Of a DNA stretch of 64,000 bases, positions 50,699-60,295 are shown piece after piece. Each line of letters starts with the position of its first letter. The first letter of the stretch is position 1. Origin of the DNA: Gemmatimonadota bacterium (GTDB lineage: Bacteria > Gemmatimonadota > Gemmatimonadetes > Longimicrobiales > Longimicrobiaceae); assembly GCA_028287185.1 (NCBI GenBank), contig JAQBQD010000153.1, positions 52,567 to 116,566 of the forward strand, in the 5' to 3' direction. The translations under genes and the position numbers were made by a program. Under the pieces are notes generated by a model. That model saw nothing but the letters and a program-made list of their open reading frames with translations, did no database searches and had not been told where the DNA came from.

Positions 50699-51946
50699 AT
50701 GTGGAAGATCCTGCTGGAAGAGTTCTGGGGCGACCTGCGCACGCAGAAGACGCGGGCCCTGCTCACCGTGTTCGCCATCACCTGGGGCACCATCTCGGTG
50801 GTGCTGCTGCTGGCGTTCGGCGAGGGCCTCAAGCGCGGGGTGGTGCGGGGGCTGAACGGCGCCGGCTCGCCCATGTTCGTGCTGTACGGCGGCGAGACGG
50901 GCAAGCTGTTCGAGGGCCTGCCCCGCGGCCGCCAGATCAGCCTGCACGAGGAGGACCTGGCCCTGCTGCGCCGCTCCATCGACGACATCGAGATGGCGAG
51001 CCCCTCGTACGGCCGCGGCGGGGTGAAGCTCAAGTCGCCGGAGCTCAGCACCACCACGTACATGGAGGCGGTGGACCCCGCGTTCGAGGAGCTGCGCCGC
51101 ATGTACCCCGCGTCCGGCGGGCGCTTCCTGAACCCGCGCGACGTGGCCGAGCGGCGGCGGGTGATCTTCCTGGGCGACTCCATCGCGCTGCGCCTCTTTC
51201 CCACGGGAAGCCCCGTCGGCCGCACGCTGATGGTGGACCGGGTGCCGTTCACCGTCGTGGGCGTCATGCAGTCCAAGCTGCAGACCTCGATGAACAACGG
51301 GCCCGACAAGGAGCGGGCCATCATGCCGGCCAGCACCTTCCGCTCGCTGTACGGACCGCGGCGCGTGAACCAGCTGCTCGTGCGACCCCGCGACCCCGCC
51401 CGCGCGCCGCAGGTGAAGGCGCGCATCTACGAGGTGCTGGGCAGCCGCTACCGCTTCGATCCCACGGACAAGCGCGCGCTGGACGTGTGGGACATGATCG
51501 AGGACGGCAAGGAGACCCGCAACATCGGCCTGGGCATCGAGATCTTCCTGGGCGTGGTGGGGGCGCTGACGCTGCTGGTGGCCGGGGTGGGCGTGGCCAA
51601 CATCATGTACGTGGTGGTGCGCGAAAGGACGCGTGAGATCGGGATCAAGCTGGCCATCGGCGCGCGGCGGCGGCACATCATGACGCAGTTCGTGTTCGAG
51701 GCCATGGCGCTGTCGCTGGCCGGAGGCCTGGCGGGGCTCGCCTTCTCGACGGCGGTGGTGCTGGCCGTGGACAGCATTCCCAGCAACGGCAACATGGCGA
51801 TGGAGTTCCTCACCCATCCCAAGCTTTCGGCCCCCATCGCGCTGGGCACGGTGGCGATCCTCACCGCCATCGGCCTCATGGCCGGCGTCTTCCCCGCGCG
51901 CCGAGCCGCCCGCATGGACCCGGTGGAGTCGCTGCGGTACGAGTAG
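50699..51946 (+). CDS. Second MacB-type ABC permease (FtsX fold)
   Basis: This 415-residue permease is a paralogue of the preceding one: RKLLTVFAITWGTISVVLL-type first helix (LTVFAITWGTISVVLLLAFG), the same periplasmic domain with AERRRVIFLGDSIALRLFP, and helices IFLGVVGALTLLVAGVGVAN, LAGGLAGLAFSTAVVLAVD and TVAILTAIGLMAGVFPARR, with RTREIGIKLAIGARRRH. AAGGG precedes the ATG at 50699. The pair probably forms a heterodimer using a shared ATPase encoded elsewhere. A hairpin ends the operon. Confidence 0.93.
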   Translation: MWKILLEEFWGDLRTQKTRALLTVFAITWGTISVVLLLAFGEGLKRGVVRGLNGAGSPMFVLYGGETGKLFEGLPRGRQISLHEEDLALLRRSIDDIEMASPSYGRGGVKLKSPELSTTTYMEAVDPAFEELRRMYPASGGRFLNPRDVAERRRVIFLGDSIALRLFPTGSPVGRTLMVDRVPFTVVGVMQSKLQTSMNNGPDKERAIMPASTFRSLYGPRRVNQLLVRPRDPARAPQVKARIYEVLGSRYRFDPTDKRALDVWDMIEDGKETRNIGLGIEIFLGVVGALTLLVAGVGVANIMYVVVRERTREIGIKLAIGARRRHIMTQFVFEAMALSLAGGLAGLAFSTAVVLAVDSIPSNGNMAMEFLTHPKLSAPIALGTVAILTAIGLMAGVFPARRAARMDPVESLRYE

Positions 51947-51979
51947 CCGCCTCGTCCACGAGCGCAGGCAAGGTCGACG

Positions 51980-52015
51980 GAGGGGTGCCGGGGCGGATTC
52001 TGCCCGGCGCCCCTC
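51980..52015 (+). terminator. Terminator of the adaptor/permease operon
   Basis: GAGGGGTGCCGGG pairs with CCCGGCGCCCCTC over 13 positions (one G-T wobble), with a ten-base loop, 34 bases past the stop at 51946. Confidence 0.65.
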
Positions 52016-52046
52016 GTCGTATCCTACCGACGACTCTCCCCGCGCG

Positions 52047-52075
52047 TTGACACGCTCCGTGGAAGCGGCCACATT
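52047..52075 (+). promoter_or_regulatory. Possible promoter of the peptidase-ABC transporter
   Basis: TTGACA (52047-52052), 17 bases, CACATT (52070-52075). The -35 box is consensus but the -10 is weak. Confidence 0.4.
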
Positions 52076-52169
52076 TTTCCTTCACTTCCCCGTTTCGCGT
52101 CGTTCCGCCGTCCGGCGCATCGAGCCAGCGCGCGGCGCCTTCCGCGTTCCAGCTCCCCGCCCTCGCATC

Positions 52170-54377
52170 GTGCCGAAGAAGGTTCCCGTCGTGATGCAGA
52201 TGAGCGCCGTGGAGTGCGGCGTGGCGTGCCTGGCGATGGTGTGCCAAGCGCACGGCGTGCGCGCGACGCTGCCGGACTGCCGCGCGCGGCTGGGAACGGG
52301 GCGCGACGGGGTGAACGCCCTGGCGCTGGTGGAGGCGGGGCGCGCTTTCGGCTTCCGCGTGAAGGCCTATGCCGCCCGCTCGCGCGCCGCGGTGGAGCAG
52401 CTTCCGCTGCCGGCGGTGGCGCACTGGGGCGTGGACCACTGGGTGGTGCTGGAGGGCTGGTCGCCCGACGGAGATGTCGTGGAGGTGGTGGACCCCGCCG
52501 TGGGGCGCAGGCGACTGACGTGGGATGCCTTCCTGGTCGGGTGCTCGGGAACGGTGCTGGCGTTCGATCCGCCGGCGACGGCTTCGGTCGCGGCGGCGCC
52601 GTCGTCGGCTGCATCCGCCGGCCCGCTCCGCGCGCTGCTCCGCCGGCCGGACGCGCGGCGCGCTCTGACGGCAGCCGGCGCCGCATCGATCCTGATGGCC
52701 CTCGCGGCCGCGGTGCCGCCGCTTCTCGCCCGGACCGTAGTGGACGGCGGGTTGGATGCGCTTGCAGTCGAGCCGCGCCGCTCCCTGGGATGGTTCGCCG
52801 CGGTCGCTCTGGCCGCGGCGCTCGCCCACGTCGCCCTCGGCTTCGCGCGGACACGGCTGCTGGCGGCGGCGCAGGCGCGGCTGGACGCGGAGCTGTCGGA
52901 CGAGCTGATGCGGCGCCTGCTGGGCCTGCCGCGGAGCTACTTCCAGGCGCATGCGGCAGGCGACCTGGTGGAGCGCGCCGTCGGCGGCGGCACCCTCCGA
53001 CAGGCGCTGGCCGGCGGCACCGTCGCGGTGCTGATGGACGGAGCGGCGGCGGGGGTGCCGCTTGCCGCGACGATCCTCCTGTCGCCTGCGCTGGGACTTG
53101 TCGCCTTGGCGGCCGCGGCCCTGCTGCTGGGGCTGGTGGCCGCGGCCCAGCCCTCGTTCGCCACCCTGGCCCGGCGCGAGGCGGCGCTGCGTGCGGAGCA
53201 GGCTGGGGAGGCCGCCGACCTGGTGGCCGGGGTGGAGACGGTGAAGGCGGCGGGCGCGGAAGGGGCGGCGGCGGAGCGCTGGAACGCGCGCTTCCGGCGC
53301 AGGCTGCTGGACGCCGCCGGCGACGGCAACCTGCTGGCCGGCACGCAGGCGGCGGTGAGCGCCGTGCGCTGGCTGGGCGCGGTGGCGGTGCTGTGGGCCG
53401 GCGCCCGGATGGCGCTCGGCGGCGGAGTCAGCCTGGGCACCGCGATCGCGGCGGCGTGGCTGGCGGCGGCGGCGCTGGGCTCGCTGGCGGCCCTGGCGGC
53501 GGCCGGGCAGCGGCTCCACCTGGCCCTGGCGCAGGCCCGGCGCATGATGGACGTCCCCGGGTCGGAATCGAACGCGGCGTTCGCGCCGGACCTGGCCCGA
53601 TCGGTCCTTGCCGGTGCGGTGGAGGCGCGCGGCCTCGGCTTCCGGCACGGCGCGGAAGGACCGTGGGTGCTGCGGGCCGTGTCGTTCGTGGTGCAGCCCG
53701 GTCGGTCGATCGCTATCGTCGGGCCGTCCGGGTGCGGCAAGAGCACGCTCGCCGCGCTGCTGCTGGGGCTGGAGAAGCCGGCGGAGGGCGAGGTGCTGTA
53801 CGACGGCATCCCGCTGGGCGAGCTGGGTCCCGGGCACCTTCGGCGGCAGGTGGGCGCGGTGCCGCAGGGCGCGGCGCTGTTCCGCGGCACCGTGCGCGAC
53901 AACCTGGCGCTTACGTCGCCCGACGCATCCGCCGAACGCCTGGCCGAGGCCGCCCGCGCGGCCGGCGTGCACCACGAGATCGCCGCGCTGCCGCTGGGCT
54001 ACGAGACGCGGCTGATGGACGGCGGCGCCGGGCTTTCTGCCGGACAGCGGCAGCGGCTTGTGCTGGCCCGCGCGCTCGTCGCGCACCCCGCCGTGCTGGT
54101 CCTGGACGACGCCACGAGCCACCTGGACGCCGGCGCCGAGCGCGGCATCCACCGCCGTCTCGCCGCGCTGGGCTGCACGCGCGTGGTGATCGGCGGCCGC
54201 GCTGCTGCGGCCTGCGAGGCGGACGAGATCCTGGTGCTGGACGCGGGCGGTGTCGCCGAACGCGGCACGCACGCGGAGCTGCTGGCGGCCGGCGGCACGT
54301 ATGCCCGCCTTCTCGGAGTGTCGGACCCGATCGATGCCGTCCTGTCGTCGTCGAAGCCGATCAACGGTACGAGGTGA
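52170..54377 (+). CDS. C39 peptidase-containing ABC exporter (LanT/PCAT type)
   Basis: The 735-residue protein joins an N-terminal C39 peptidase (catalytic Cys16 in VVMQMSAVECGVACLAMV; His in AHWGVDHWVVLEG near 86; Asp in VVDPAVGRR near 107), a six-helix ABC membrane region at about 170-490, and an ATPase with Walker A GPSGCGKST near residue 519, Q-loop, signature LSAGQRQRLVLARAL near 621 and Walker B AVLVLDDATSHLD near 644. It should cleave leader peptides after a double Gly and export the product. It lies beside the lanthipeptide genes, opposite strand. The GTG start at 52170 gives the usual length before the catalytic Cys; TTG 52047 is inside a promoter-like site. Confidence 0.93.
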   Translation: MPKKVPVVMQMSAVECGVACLAMVCQAHGVRATLPDCRARLGTGRDGVNALALVEAGRAFGFRVKAYAARSRAAVEQLPLPAVAHWGVDHWVVLEGWSPDGDVVEVVDPAVGRRRLTWDAFLVGCSGTVLAFDPPATASVAAAPSSAASAGPLRALLRRPDARRALTAAGAASILMALAAAVPPLLARTVVDGGLDALAVEPRRSLGWFAAVALAAALAHVALGFARTRLLAAAQARLDAELSDELMRRLLGLPRSYFQAHAAGDLVERAVGGGTLRQALAGGTVAVLMDGAAAGVPLAATILLSPALGLVALAAAALLLGLVAAAQPSFATLARREAALRAEQAGEAADLVAGVETVKAAGAEGAAAERWNARFRRRLLDAAGDGNLLAGTQAAVSAVRWLGAVAVLWAGARMALGGGVSLGTAIAAAWLAAAALGSLAALAAAGQRLHLALAQARRMMDVPGSESNAAFAPDLARSVLAGAVEARGLGFRHGAEGPWVLRAVSFVVQPGRSIAIVGPSGCGKSTLAALLLGLEKPAEGEVLYDGIPLGELGPGHLRRQVGAVPQGAALFRGTVRDNLALTSPDASAERLAEAARAAGVHHEIAALPLGYETRLMDGGAGLSAGQRQRLVLARALVAHPAVLVLDDATSHLDAGAERGIHRRLAALGCTRVVIGGRAAAACEADEILVLDAGGVAERGTHAELLAAGGTYARLLGVSDPIDAVLSSSKPINGTR

Positions 54378-54571
54378 TCGCTGGGGATGGATCCGCCGCA
54401 CCTCGGATCCGGGAGCATCGGTCGACGCAGTTCTCCTCCGATATCGAATCCATATCGGCCGAGAGTCTCATCTCGCGACGGCTGATCCCTGCATCGAAGC
54501 CAATCGACGAATCGTGTCCTACCATCGAATGAGAGCGTTCTCCGGATTCCGCCAGAGAGATTGGAAGCGAC

Positions 54572-55543
54572 GTGAACCCTGTTGACGATGGTGGGCCGGT
54601 GACGCCGGGGGACGTGGAGGCGGCCGTGCGGCGTGGCGTGGAGTACCTCGCGACGGTGCAGCTTCCCACGGGCGAGTTCCCCAGCTACGCGCGGGCGGCG
54701 GCGAGCGTCGAGTCGGCGGGCACGCTGGACGGCTCGCCGTTCGTGACCACGTTCGCCCTCTACGCGCTGTCGCTGGTGCCCGGCGCCGGGACGCGGGAGA
54801 TGATCGCGCGCGGCGTGCGCTTCCTGCTGGACGAGCAGGAGCCGCCGGGGCTGTGGCGCTACTGGACGAAGGCGAACCCGCGCCCCATCGACCCCGACCT
54901 GGACGACACCTGCTGCGCGTCGTTCGTGCTGCGCTGGCTGGAGGTGCCGGAGTTCGCGGGCGGCAACGAGGCGGCGATCCTGGCGAACCGCGCGCCCAGC
55001 GGGCTGTTCCACACGTGGCTTCGCGAGGGCGCGCGCAACGACGTGGACAGCGTGGTGAACGCCAACGTGCTGCTCTACCTGGGCGAGCGCCCCGAGACGG
55101 CGGCGGCGTGCGAGATCCTGAACCAGACCCTTCTCCGGGGGATGGAGGAGCGCACGTACTACTACTACCTGGACCCGCTGGCGCTGTACTACGCCGTCTC
55201 GCGCGCGTGGGCGCACGGCGCGCACGGGCTGGAGCGCAGCCGCGACACGGTGGTGGCGCGCACGCTCGCGCGGCAGCGGGCGGACGGCGGGTTCGGCGAC
55301 AACGACCTGCTGGCCGGGCTGGCGCTCTGCACGCTGTGCAACTTCGGCCTCGCGGGCTCGCCGCAGGTGGCGCGCGGCATCCGCCGGCTGGTGGACGTGC
55401 AGCGCCCCGACGGCTCCTGGGGCGACCACCTGTTCTACGCCGGCCCGGAGCCCCCCTCGCCGCACGCGTTCTGGTGGAGCTCGCCTGCGCTGGCCGCCGC
55501 GCTGGCGGTCGAGGCGCTCTGCAAGGCCACCGCCGGCGGGTAG
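54572..55543 (+). CDS. Terpene cyclase/prenyltransferase-like alpha-toroid protein with DxDD motif
   Basis: The 323-residue protein is a single alpha/alpha-toroid of the squalene-hopene cyclase/prenyltransferase-repeat type. It has a DxDD motif in IDPDLDDTCCASFVLRWL near residue 110, the acid motif of class II terpene cyclases (DxDDT in squalene-hopene cyclase), and QW-like repeats QRADGGFGDNDLL and QRPDGSWGDHLFY. SHC enzymes are about twice as long, so this is one half-barrel or a distinct single-domain member. GTG 54572 is preceded by GGAAG. It follows the PCAT exporter on the same strand. Substrate unknown: it could act on a prenyl or peptide substrate of the cluster, or be unrelated. Confidence 0.85.
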   Translation: MNPVDDGGPVTPGDVEAAVRRGVEYLATVQLPTGEFPSYARAAASVESAGTLDGSPFVTTFALYALSLVPGAGTREMIARGVRFLLDEQEPPGLWRYWTKANPRPIDPDLDDTCCASFVLRWLEVPEFAGGNEAAILANRAPSGLFHTWLREGARNDVDSVVNANVLLYLGERPETAAACEILNQTLLRGMEERTYYYYLDPLALYYAVSRAWAHGAHGLERSRDTVVARTLARQRADGGFGDNDLLAGLALCTLCNFGLAGSPQVARGIRRLVDVQRPDGSWGDHLFYAGPEPPSPHAFWWSSPALAAALAVEALCKATAGG

Positions 55544-55640
55544 GCGCCGTGCGGGCGGAGGACCTTCGGCCGGTCGGTGGATGGGCGGCATCCCATCCAC
55601 CGACACGCCCGGGGAAGACGATCGATGGAAGCCGGAGACG

Positions 55641-55675
55641 AACGAGCAGCCCTGCGCGACGCGGGGCTGCTCGTT
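55641..55675. terminator. Bidirectional terminator between lanthipeptide-cluster halves
   Basis: AACGAGCAGCCC and GGGCTGCTCGTT form a 12-base-pair stem with an 11-base loop and a TTTT tract, between stops at 55543 and 55704. Confidence 0.85.
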
Positions 55676-55703
55676 TTCCATCGACCGACCCCGGCCGCCC
55701 GCG

Positions 55704-56987
55704 CTACTCGTGGCGGAGCGCGGTGATGGGCGACAGGCGCGAGGCGCGGTGGGCGGGGTAGATGCCGAACACCAGGCCCACCAGCGCGGGGCACAGCACC
55801 GCGATGAGGATGGTCTGGAAGGTGGGGGCGACGGAGATGGCCTGCCCGGTCATGGAGCGGATGATGGGGGACATGGCCACGGCGCCGATGGAGCCCAGGA
55901 TGATGCCGATGATGCTGCCCATGCCCGTGATGGTGAGGCTCTCGAACAGGAACTGCACCAGGATGGCCCGGCGCGGCGCACCCAGCGCGCGCCGGACGCC
56001 GATCTCGCGAGTGCGCTCTGCGACGGAGGCCAGCAGCACGTTCATCACCCCGATCCCGCCCACCACCAGCGAGATGCCGATGATGGCGCCCATCACCAGC
56101 CGGAACACGGCGATGCCCTGCGTGGCCTGGGTGATCCGGTCGGCGTAGGTGGAGAAGTCCAGGCGTTCGTCGGGCGGGCCGAATCGCGCGGCGGCCCAGT
56201 CCTCCAGCGCGCTCTTCACGGGGTTCACCTCCTCGATGCTGCGGGCGCGCACCAGGAGCTGGGGGGCGAGCACGCGGGCGCCGTGGCCGATCACCTGGGC
56301 CGCGGCACGCAGCGGCACGTACGCGGTCTCGCCGTCGTCCTCGAAGATACCGATCACCGTGCGGGGGCCGTCGCCCACCCACACGCGGGCGCCCAGCATG
56401 GAGGCGGACGGCCGCGACCCCGACAGCTTCTCGGCCAGCGCGCGGGAAAGGACCAGGACCGGTGCGTTGCGCGCCGCCTCGCCGTACACGAAGAAGCGCC
56501 CCTCCACCAGGTTCAGGAAGTCGAAGTCGGCGCCGTTCTCCAGCGTGGCGACGGTGGTCACCCGCTCGGCTCGGCGGCCCTCCACCCGGTAGTCCGCCAC
56601 GCCCGACACCCACAGGCTGGCGTCCGCCACGCCGGGCAGGTCGCGCACCTGCGCCAGGTCTCGTTGCGTGAGCATCACCACGAAAGGCAGGGGGCGGTCG
56701 CGGCCGTGCACCTTGTGCGTGGTGCGCGGGCTCACGCGCACGATCTGCACGCGCTCCTTGCCGATGGTGTTGCGGACGTAGCTCTCCATCCCGTCGCCCA
56801 GCGACAGCACGCCCACCAGCGAGGCCACGCCGATCACCACGCCCACCGTGGAGAGCATGGTGCGCAGCGCGCTGGCCCGCATGCCGTCCACGCCGGCCTC
56901 GATGGCGAGAAGGAGTCCCTGCAGCTTCACGACGGCGGCTCGCGGACGGGTCCGGGAAAGGAGAACGGCCGGGATGGCGACGCTCAT
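55704..56987 (-). CDS. MacB-type FtsX permease coupled to LanM
   Basis: The 427-residue permease has the FtsX layout: first helix TMLSTVGVVIGVASLVGVLSL, a periplasmic domain, and C-terminal helices with GIGVMNVLLASVAERTREIG, FLFESLTITGMGSIIGIILGS and LIAVLCPALVGLVFGIYPAHRAS. Its ATG overlaps the LanM stop by ATGA, so it belongs to the same mRNA. It could help export or provide producer self-protection against the lanthipeptide, as LanFEG/MacB-type immunity permeases do, but no ATPase gene is near. A third similar pair lies at 49399-51946. Confidence 0.92.
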   Translation of the reverse strand: MSVAIPAVLLSRTRPRAAVVKLQGLLLAIEAGVDGMRASALRTMLSTVGVVIGVASLVGVLSLGDGMESYVRNTIGKERVQIVRVSPRTTHKVHGRDRPLPFVVMLTQRDLAQVRDLPGVADASLWVSGVADYRVEGRRAERVTTVATLENGADFDFLNLVEGRFFVYGEAARNAPVLVLSRALAEKLSGSRPSASMLGARVWVGDGPRTVIGIFEDDGETAYVPLRAAAQVIGHGARVLAPQLLVRARSIEEVNPVKSALEDWAAARFGPPDERLDFSTYADRITQATQGIAVFRLVMGAIIGISLVVGGIGVMNVLLASVAERTREIGVRRALGAPRRAILVQFLFESLTITGMGSIIGIILGSIGAVAMSPIIRSMTGQAISVAPTFQTILIAVLCPALVGLVFGIYPAHRASRLSPITALRHE

Positions 56988-59900
56988 CGAACGGCGCGTC
57001 CGGGGACGGCGGGGGCCGGCGCCAGCGTCAGCACGCAGGGCACCGCGTCCGGGCGGGCGAAGCGCAGCAGGCCGTAGCCGGTGCCCGCCAAGCCGCACAT
57101 CAGCCCGGCGAAGCGCGCGTGCAGGGGAAGGTACCCGCCGCCGCCGCCCCGCGCGACGCCCGCAGCCACGCCGAGGGCCCAGGCGCGCGCCGTCCCTTCC
57201 CACTCGGCCACGCCCAGGCGGCGCCCCGCGGCGGACAGGATCGCCGCGCTGCCCAGTACCCCGTGGCACAGCCCGGGATCGGCCGGGGGCCCGGCGGCCA
57301 CCACGCACCGTGCGCCGGCGGCGATCTCCGCGCGCTCCTCCGCGCCGTCGAGCAGGGCGGCGGATGCGATGCGGCCCAGGGCGATGCCCGCCGGCCCGTG
57401 GCACCAGCGCGCCTTGCCGCGAAAGGGCTCGCCCTCGGGCGCGGCCAGCATCCCGCGCTCGAACGCGAGCGCCCGCGAGGCCGCGTCGCGGTAGCGGCCG
57501 TCGCCGGTGGCGTCCGCCAGCTCCAGCAGCGCCCAGGCGATGCCCGCCGCGCCGTGCGAGAGGCCCGGCACCGGCGCGCCGAAGGTGGCCCCAGCCCAGC
57601 CCAGCCCGCCGTGCGCCGGCCGTGCGCTGCGCAGCAGGTGGTCCCCCGCCGCGCGCGCCGCCCGGAGCGCCGCGGCGTCCCAGGTTGCCCGGTGGAGGCG
57701 CAGCATCACCAGCGCGCACCCCGCGCTGCCGGCCAGCAGGTCGAACTCGGCGTCCTCGGTCACCAGCGCCTCCACGCGCGGCACGTCCGCCAGCGCGGCG
57801 TCCAGCAGCGCGGGCTCGTTCCACAGCGCCGCCAGGTGCAGCAGGGCGTAGGCGTACGAGGCGCGCCCCAGGTACGCGCCCACGGCCCCGTTGGCGTGCG
57901 GGCCGGTGTGCTCCATCCCCTGCCGCAGCGAGCGCACGGCACCGCGGGCAAGCTCGGTGGCCTCGCCGCGGCCGGTGGCGGCGCCCAGGTGGGCCAGGAA
58001 GAGGGCGATCCCGGCGGTGCCGTGGTACAGGTCGCCATGCGCCAGGGTGACGTTGCGCGGGCGCGCGCCGCCGGGCCCGTCCTCGCCGAACGGATCCACG
58101 CCGATCCAGCTCGCCCCGTGCGCCCCCACGATGGCCCGCGCCCGCAGCTCGTCGCCGATGCGGAGCGCCGCGTCCAGCAAGGCATCGGTCTCCGCGTCCG
58201 CCTCCGCCTCGGTCGACCGCACGGCCGGGGGAAGCGTCGGCGCCTCCACGAAAGGCTCCGGCGCCCGCGCGGCGGAGCGGCCTTCGGAGATGGCCAGGCG
58301 GATCAGCAGCACCTGCCGGTCGCGGTCGGCAGGCCCTAGCGCGTCCAGGTGCCGGTGCGCCTCGTCCAGCGCCGTCGCGGGAAAGAACCCCTCGATGCGG
58401 CCTCCGCGCGCGTCCCAAAGGTCCGCGCTTTCCGGGCGCGCGTAGAAGGCGGGGATGTCGCCCGTGCGCAGGTCCTCCGCCTCGGCCGCGGCCACGGCGC
58501 GGTAGCGCGGGTGCACGGCGGCCTGGGCCCACAGGCGGTCCAGCAGCGCGTCGCGCTCCAGCCCGTCGCGCAGGTCGTTGGGATGGTTGCTCTCGCGGAA
58601 GTAGGTGGTGTACTGCCGCGTGGGCCGCACCAGGTGGCGCACCGTGGCGCCCGTGAAGGCGTCCAGCAGCGGGCGCACCGCCTCCTTGTGGCGCGCGACC
58701 GCGTCGTAGGTTTCCACGAAGCCCCGCACGATGTCGCCCAGGTGGTCCAGCGGTTCCACGGGCGCGCCCCGCAGCGAGGGCAGGTTCTTCGCCTCCTCAG
58801 TCACCAGGTCGGCGGCCACCACGCGCATCCGGTCGGTGGCGGGATCGGCCCAGCGCCGCACGGCGCCCTCGGCCACCTGGCCCCCGGCCCCGCCCAGCCC
58901 GCTGGCGTCGATGCCGCGCGCCTCGGGCGTGAAGCGGTGCACGAACGGCAGCAGCGCCTGGCGCAGCACCGAGGCGCGCATCACCGCGTTCGCCTCCTCC
59001 ACCGCCGTCGAGGGCTCCGCCGCGCCGGGGGGCGCCTGGTGGAAGAGCGCCTCATGGTCCACCAGCACGGGCTGCTCGCCGCACGCCAGCAGGTTCTCGT
59101 GGTGGAAGTCGGCGCCGCGCACCAGGTGCAGCAGCGCGATCAGGCTGCCCTGGCGCCAGTAGAAGCGGCCGAGCGCCTCGGGCGACTGGCAGGCCGACAT
59201 CTCCAGGTGCTCCAGCCAGCCGTAGTCGCCGCGGTCGGCCACGCGCACCGTGCGGTGGGCGTGCCGCAGGCCAAGGCCCTCCACGGCGCGCACCAGGCGG
59301 CCCATGGCGTGGTCCGCGGCCAGCGAGACGGGCTTGTACACCACCCTGCGCCCGTGCACGTCCTCGGCAATCACCACCCCGCGCCCGCCGCGGTGCGGGT
59401 CCGAAAGCCCCATCCGCAGCGCGCGCACCGTGCCGAAGGGCCGCGTTCCCTCGCCGTCCAGCAACTCGCCCAGGCCGGCGCGGTCGGCGGCCAGGCGTGC
59501 CAGGAACTCCACCATCACCTCGGCCCAGCGCTTCGTCGTCAGGCAGAGCAGGCGGGCCAGCAGGGCGTACTCGCGCAGCAGCTCCATCCGCACCGGCGCG
59601 GTGAAGTGGCGCTCCGAGAAGTAGCGGAAGCGCTCGGCCGGGGTGTCGCCCTGCAGCTGCTCGCGCAGCCGGGCCACGTTCAGCTCCAGGATGAGCGTGC
59701 CGCTGCACAGCTTCACCAGGCGCTCCACCAGGTTGCGCACGAGCTGGCTCTCCACCGCCGGCTCCATCAGCGCGCCGCCGTCCGGGAGCTTCGCCTCCAC
59801 CGCGCGCACCCCGGCGCGCAGGCGGGCCATCCCGACCTGCAGGAACGGGTGGATGAAGCTGCTGAACGGCGGCTCCCCGCCTACCCGCCCGTCGGGGTTG

Positions 59901-60295
59901 TGCCAGGTCATGGGCGGAAGCGCCACCGCGTCGTGCGTGCCCATCCGCACCTCGTCCAGCACCTCCCGCCATCCCTCGCCGTCGCCAGCCCCGGCGGACG
60001 GCGTCGGCGGGTGCCCCGCCCGGTGCGCGGCCAGCACGCGCGCGAAGCCGTCCGCCGTGAGGCCGGCGGAGGCAAGGCGCGCGGCGAAGGTGTCCTCGTC
60101 CAGCCCCGCCGCCTGGCGCCACGCTCCGGCGCGGCCGGCCGCCTCCGCGACCTGCTCGGGCGAGAGCGCGTCCGCGGCGGGGGTCTCCCGCTCGTGCAGG
60201 AACAGGGCGCGTGCCCAGCAGGCTTCCGCGCCCTCCGCGTCCGCGGGTGCGTCGGGGCCAGCGTCGGGCGAGGGGGCGGGATCCAGGTGGAGCAT
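56984..60295 (-). CDS. lanM: Class II lanthipeptide synthetase LanM
   Basis: The 1103-residue bifunctional enzyme dehydrates Ser/Thr and forms thioether rings. The N-terminal dehydratase (about residues 120-720) shows kinase-like features such as VIAEDVHGRRVVYKPVSLAA, GDYGWLEHLEM and GADFHHENLLACGEQPVLVDHEALF. The C-terminal LanC-like domain (from about 750) has HGTAGIALFLAH, and the zinc ligands in ARWCHGPAGIALG near residue 967 and PGLCHGVLGSAAIL near 1010, CxHG and CHG. Domain order and length fit LanM. It lies 195 bases after precursor A on the same strand, past a strong hairpin, and overlaps the downstream FtsX permease by ATGA. Confidence 0.95.
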   Translation of the reverse strand: MLHLDPAPSPDAGPDAPADAEGAEACWARALFLHERETPAADALSPEQVAEAAGRAGAWRQAAGLDEDTFAARLASAGLTADGFARVLAAHRAGHPPTPSAGAGDGEGWREVLDEVRMGTHDAVALPPMTWHNPDGRVGGEPPFSSFIHPFLQVGMARLRAGVRAVEAKLPDGGALMEPAVESQLVRNLVERLVKLCSGTLILELNVARLREQLQGDTPAERFRYFSERHFTAPVRMELLREYALLARLLCLTTKRWAEVMVEFLARLAADRAGLGELLDGEGTRPFGTVRALRMGLSDPHRGGRGVVIAEDVHGRRVVYKPVSLAADHAMGRLVRAVEGLGLRHAHRTVRVADRGDYGWLEHLEMSACQSPEALGRFYWRQGSLIALLHLVRGADFHHENLLACGEQPVLVDHEALFHQAPPGAAEPSTAVEEANAVMRASVLRQALLPFVHRFTPEARGIDASGLGGAGGQVAEGAVRRWADPATDRMRVVAADLVTEEAKNLPSLRGAPVEPLDHLGDIVRGFVETYDAVARHKEAVRPLLDAFTGATVRHLVRPTRQYTTYFRESNHPNDLRDGLERDALLDRLWAQAAVHPRYRAVAAAEAEDLRTGDIPAFYARPESADLWDARGGRIEGFFPATALDEAHRHLDALGPADRDRQVLLIRLAISEGRSAARAPEPFVEAPTLPPAVRSTEAEADAETDALLDAALRIGDELRARAIVGAHGASWIGVDPFGEDGPGGARPRNVTLAHGDLYHGTAGIALFLAHLGAATGRGEATELARGAVRSLRQGMEHTGPHANGAVGAYLGRASYAYALLHLAALWNEPALLDAALADVPRVEALVTEDAEFDLLAGSAGCALVMLRLHRATWDAAALRAARAAGDHLLRSARPAHGGLGWAGATFGAPVPGLSHGAAGIAWALLELADATGDGRYRDAASRALAFERGMLAAPEGEPFRGKARWCHGPAGIALGRIASAALLDGAEERAEIAAGARCVVAAGPPADPGLCHGVLGSAAILSAAGRRLGVAEWEGTARAWALGVAAGVARGGGGGYLPLHARFAGLMCGLAGTGYGLLRFARPDAVPCVLTLAPAPAVPGRAVR

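Noticed and set aside
52047..52169. TTG 52047 as the peptidase-exporter start.
   Set aside because: It lies on a TTGACA -35 element and gives an atypical extension before the C39 Cys.
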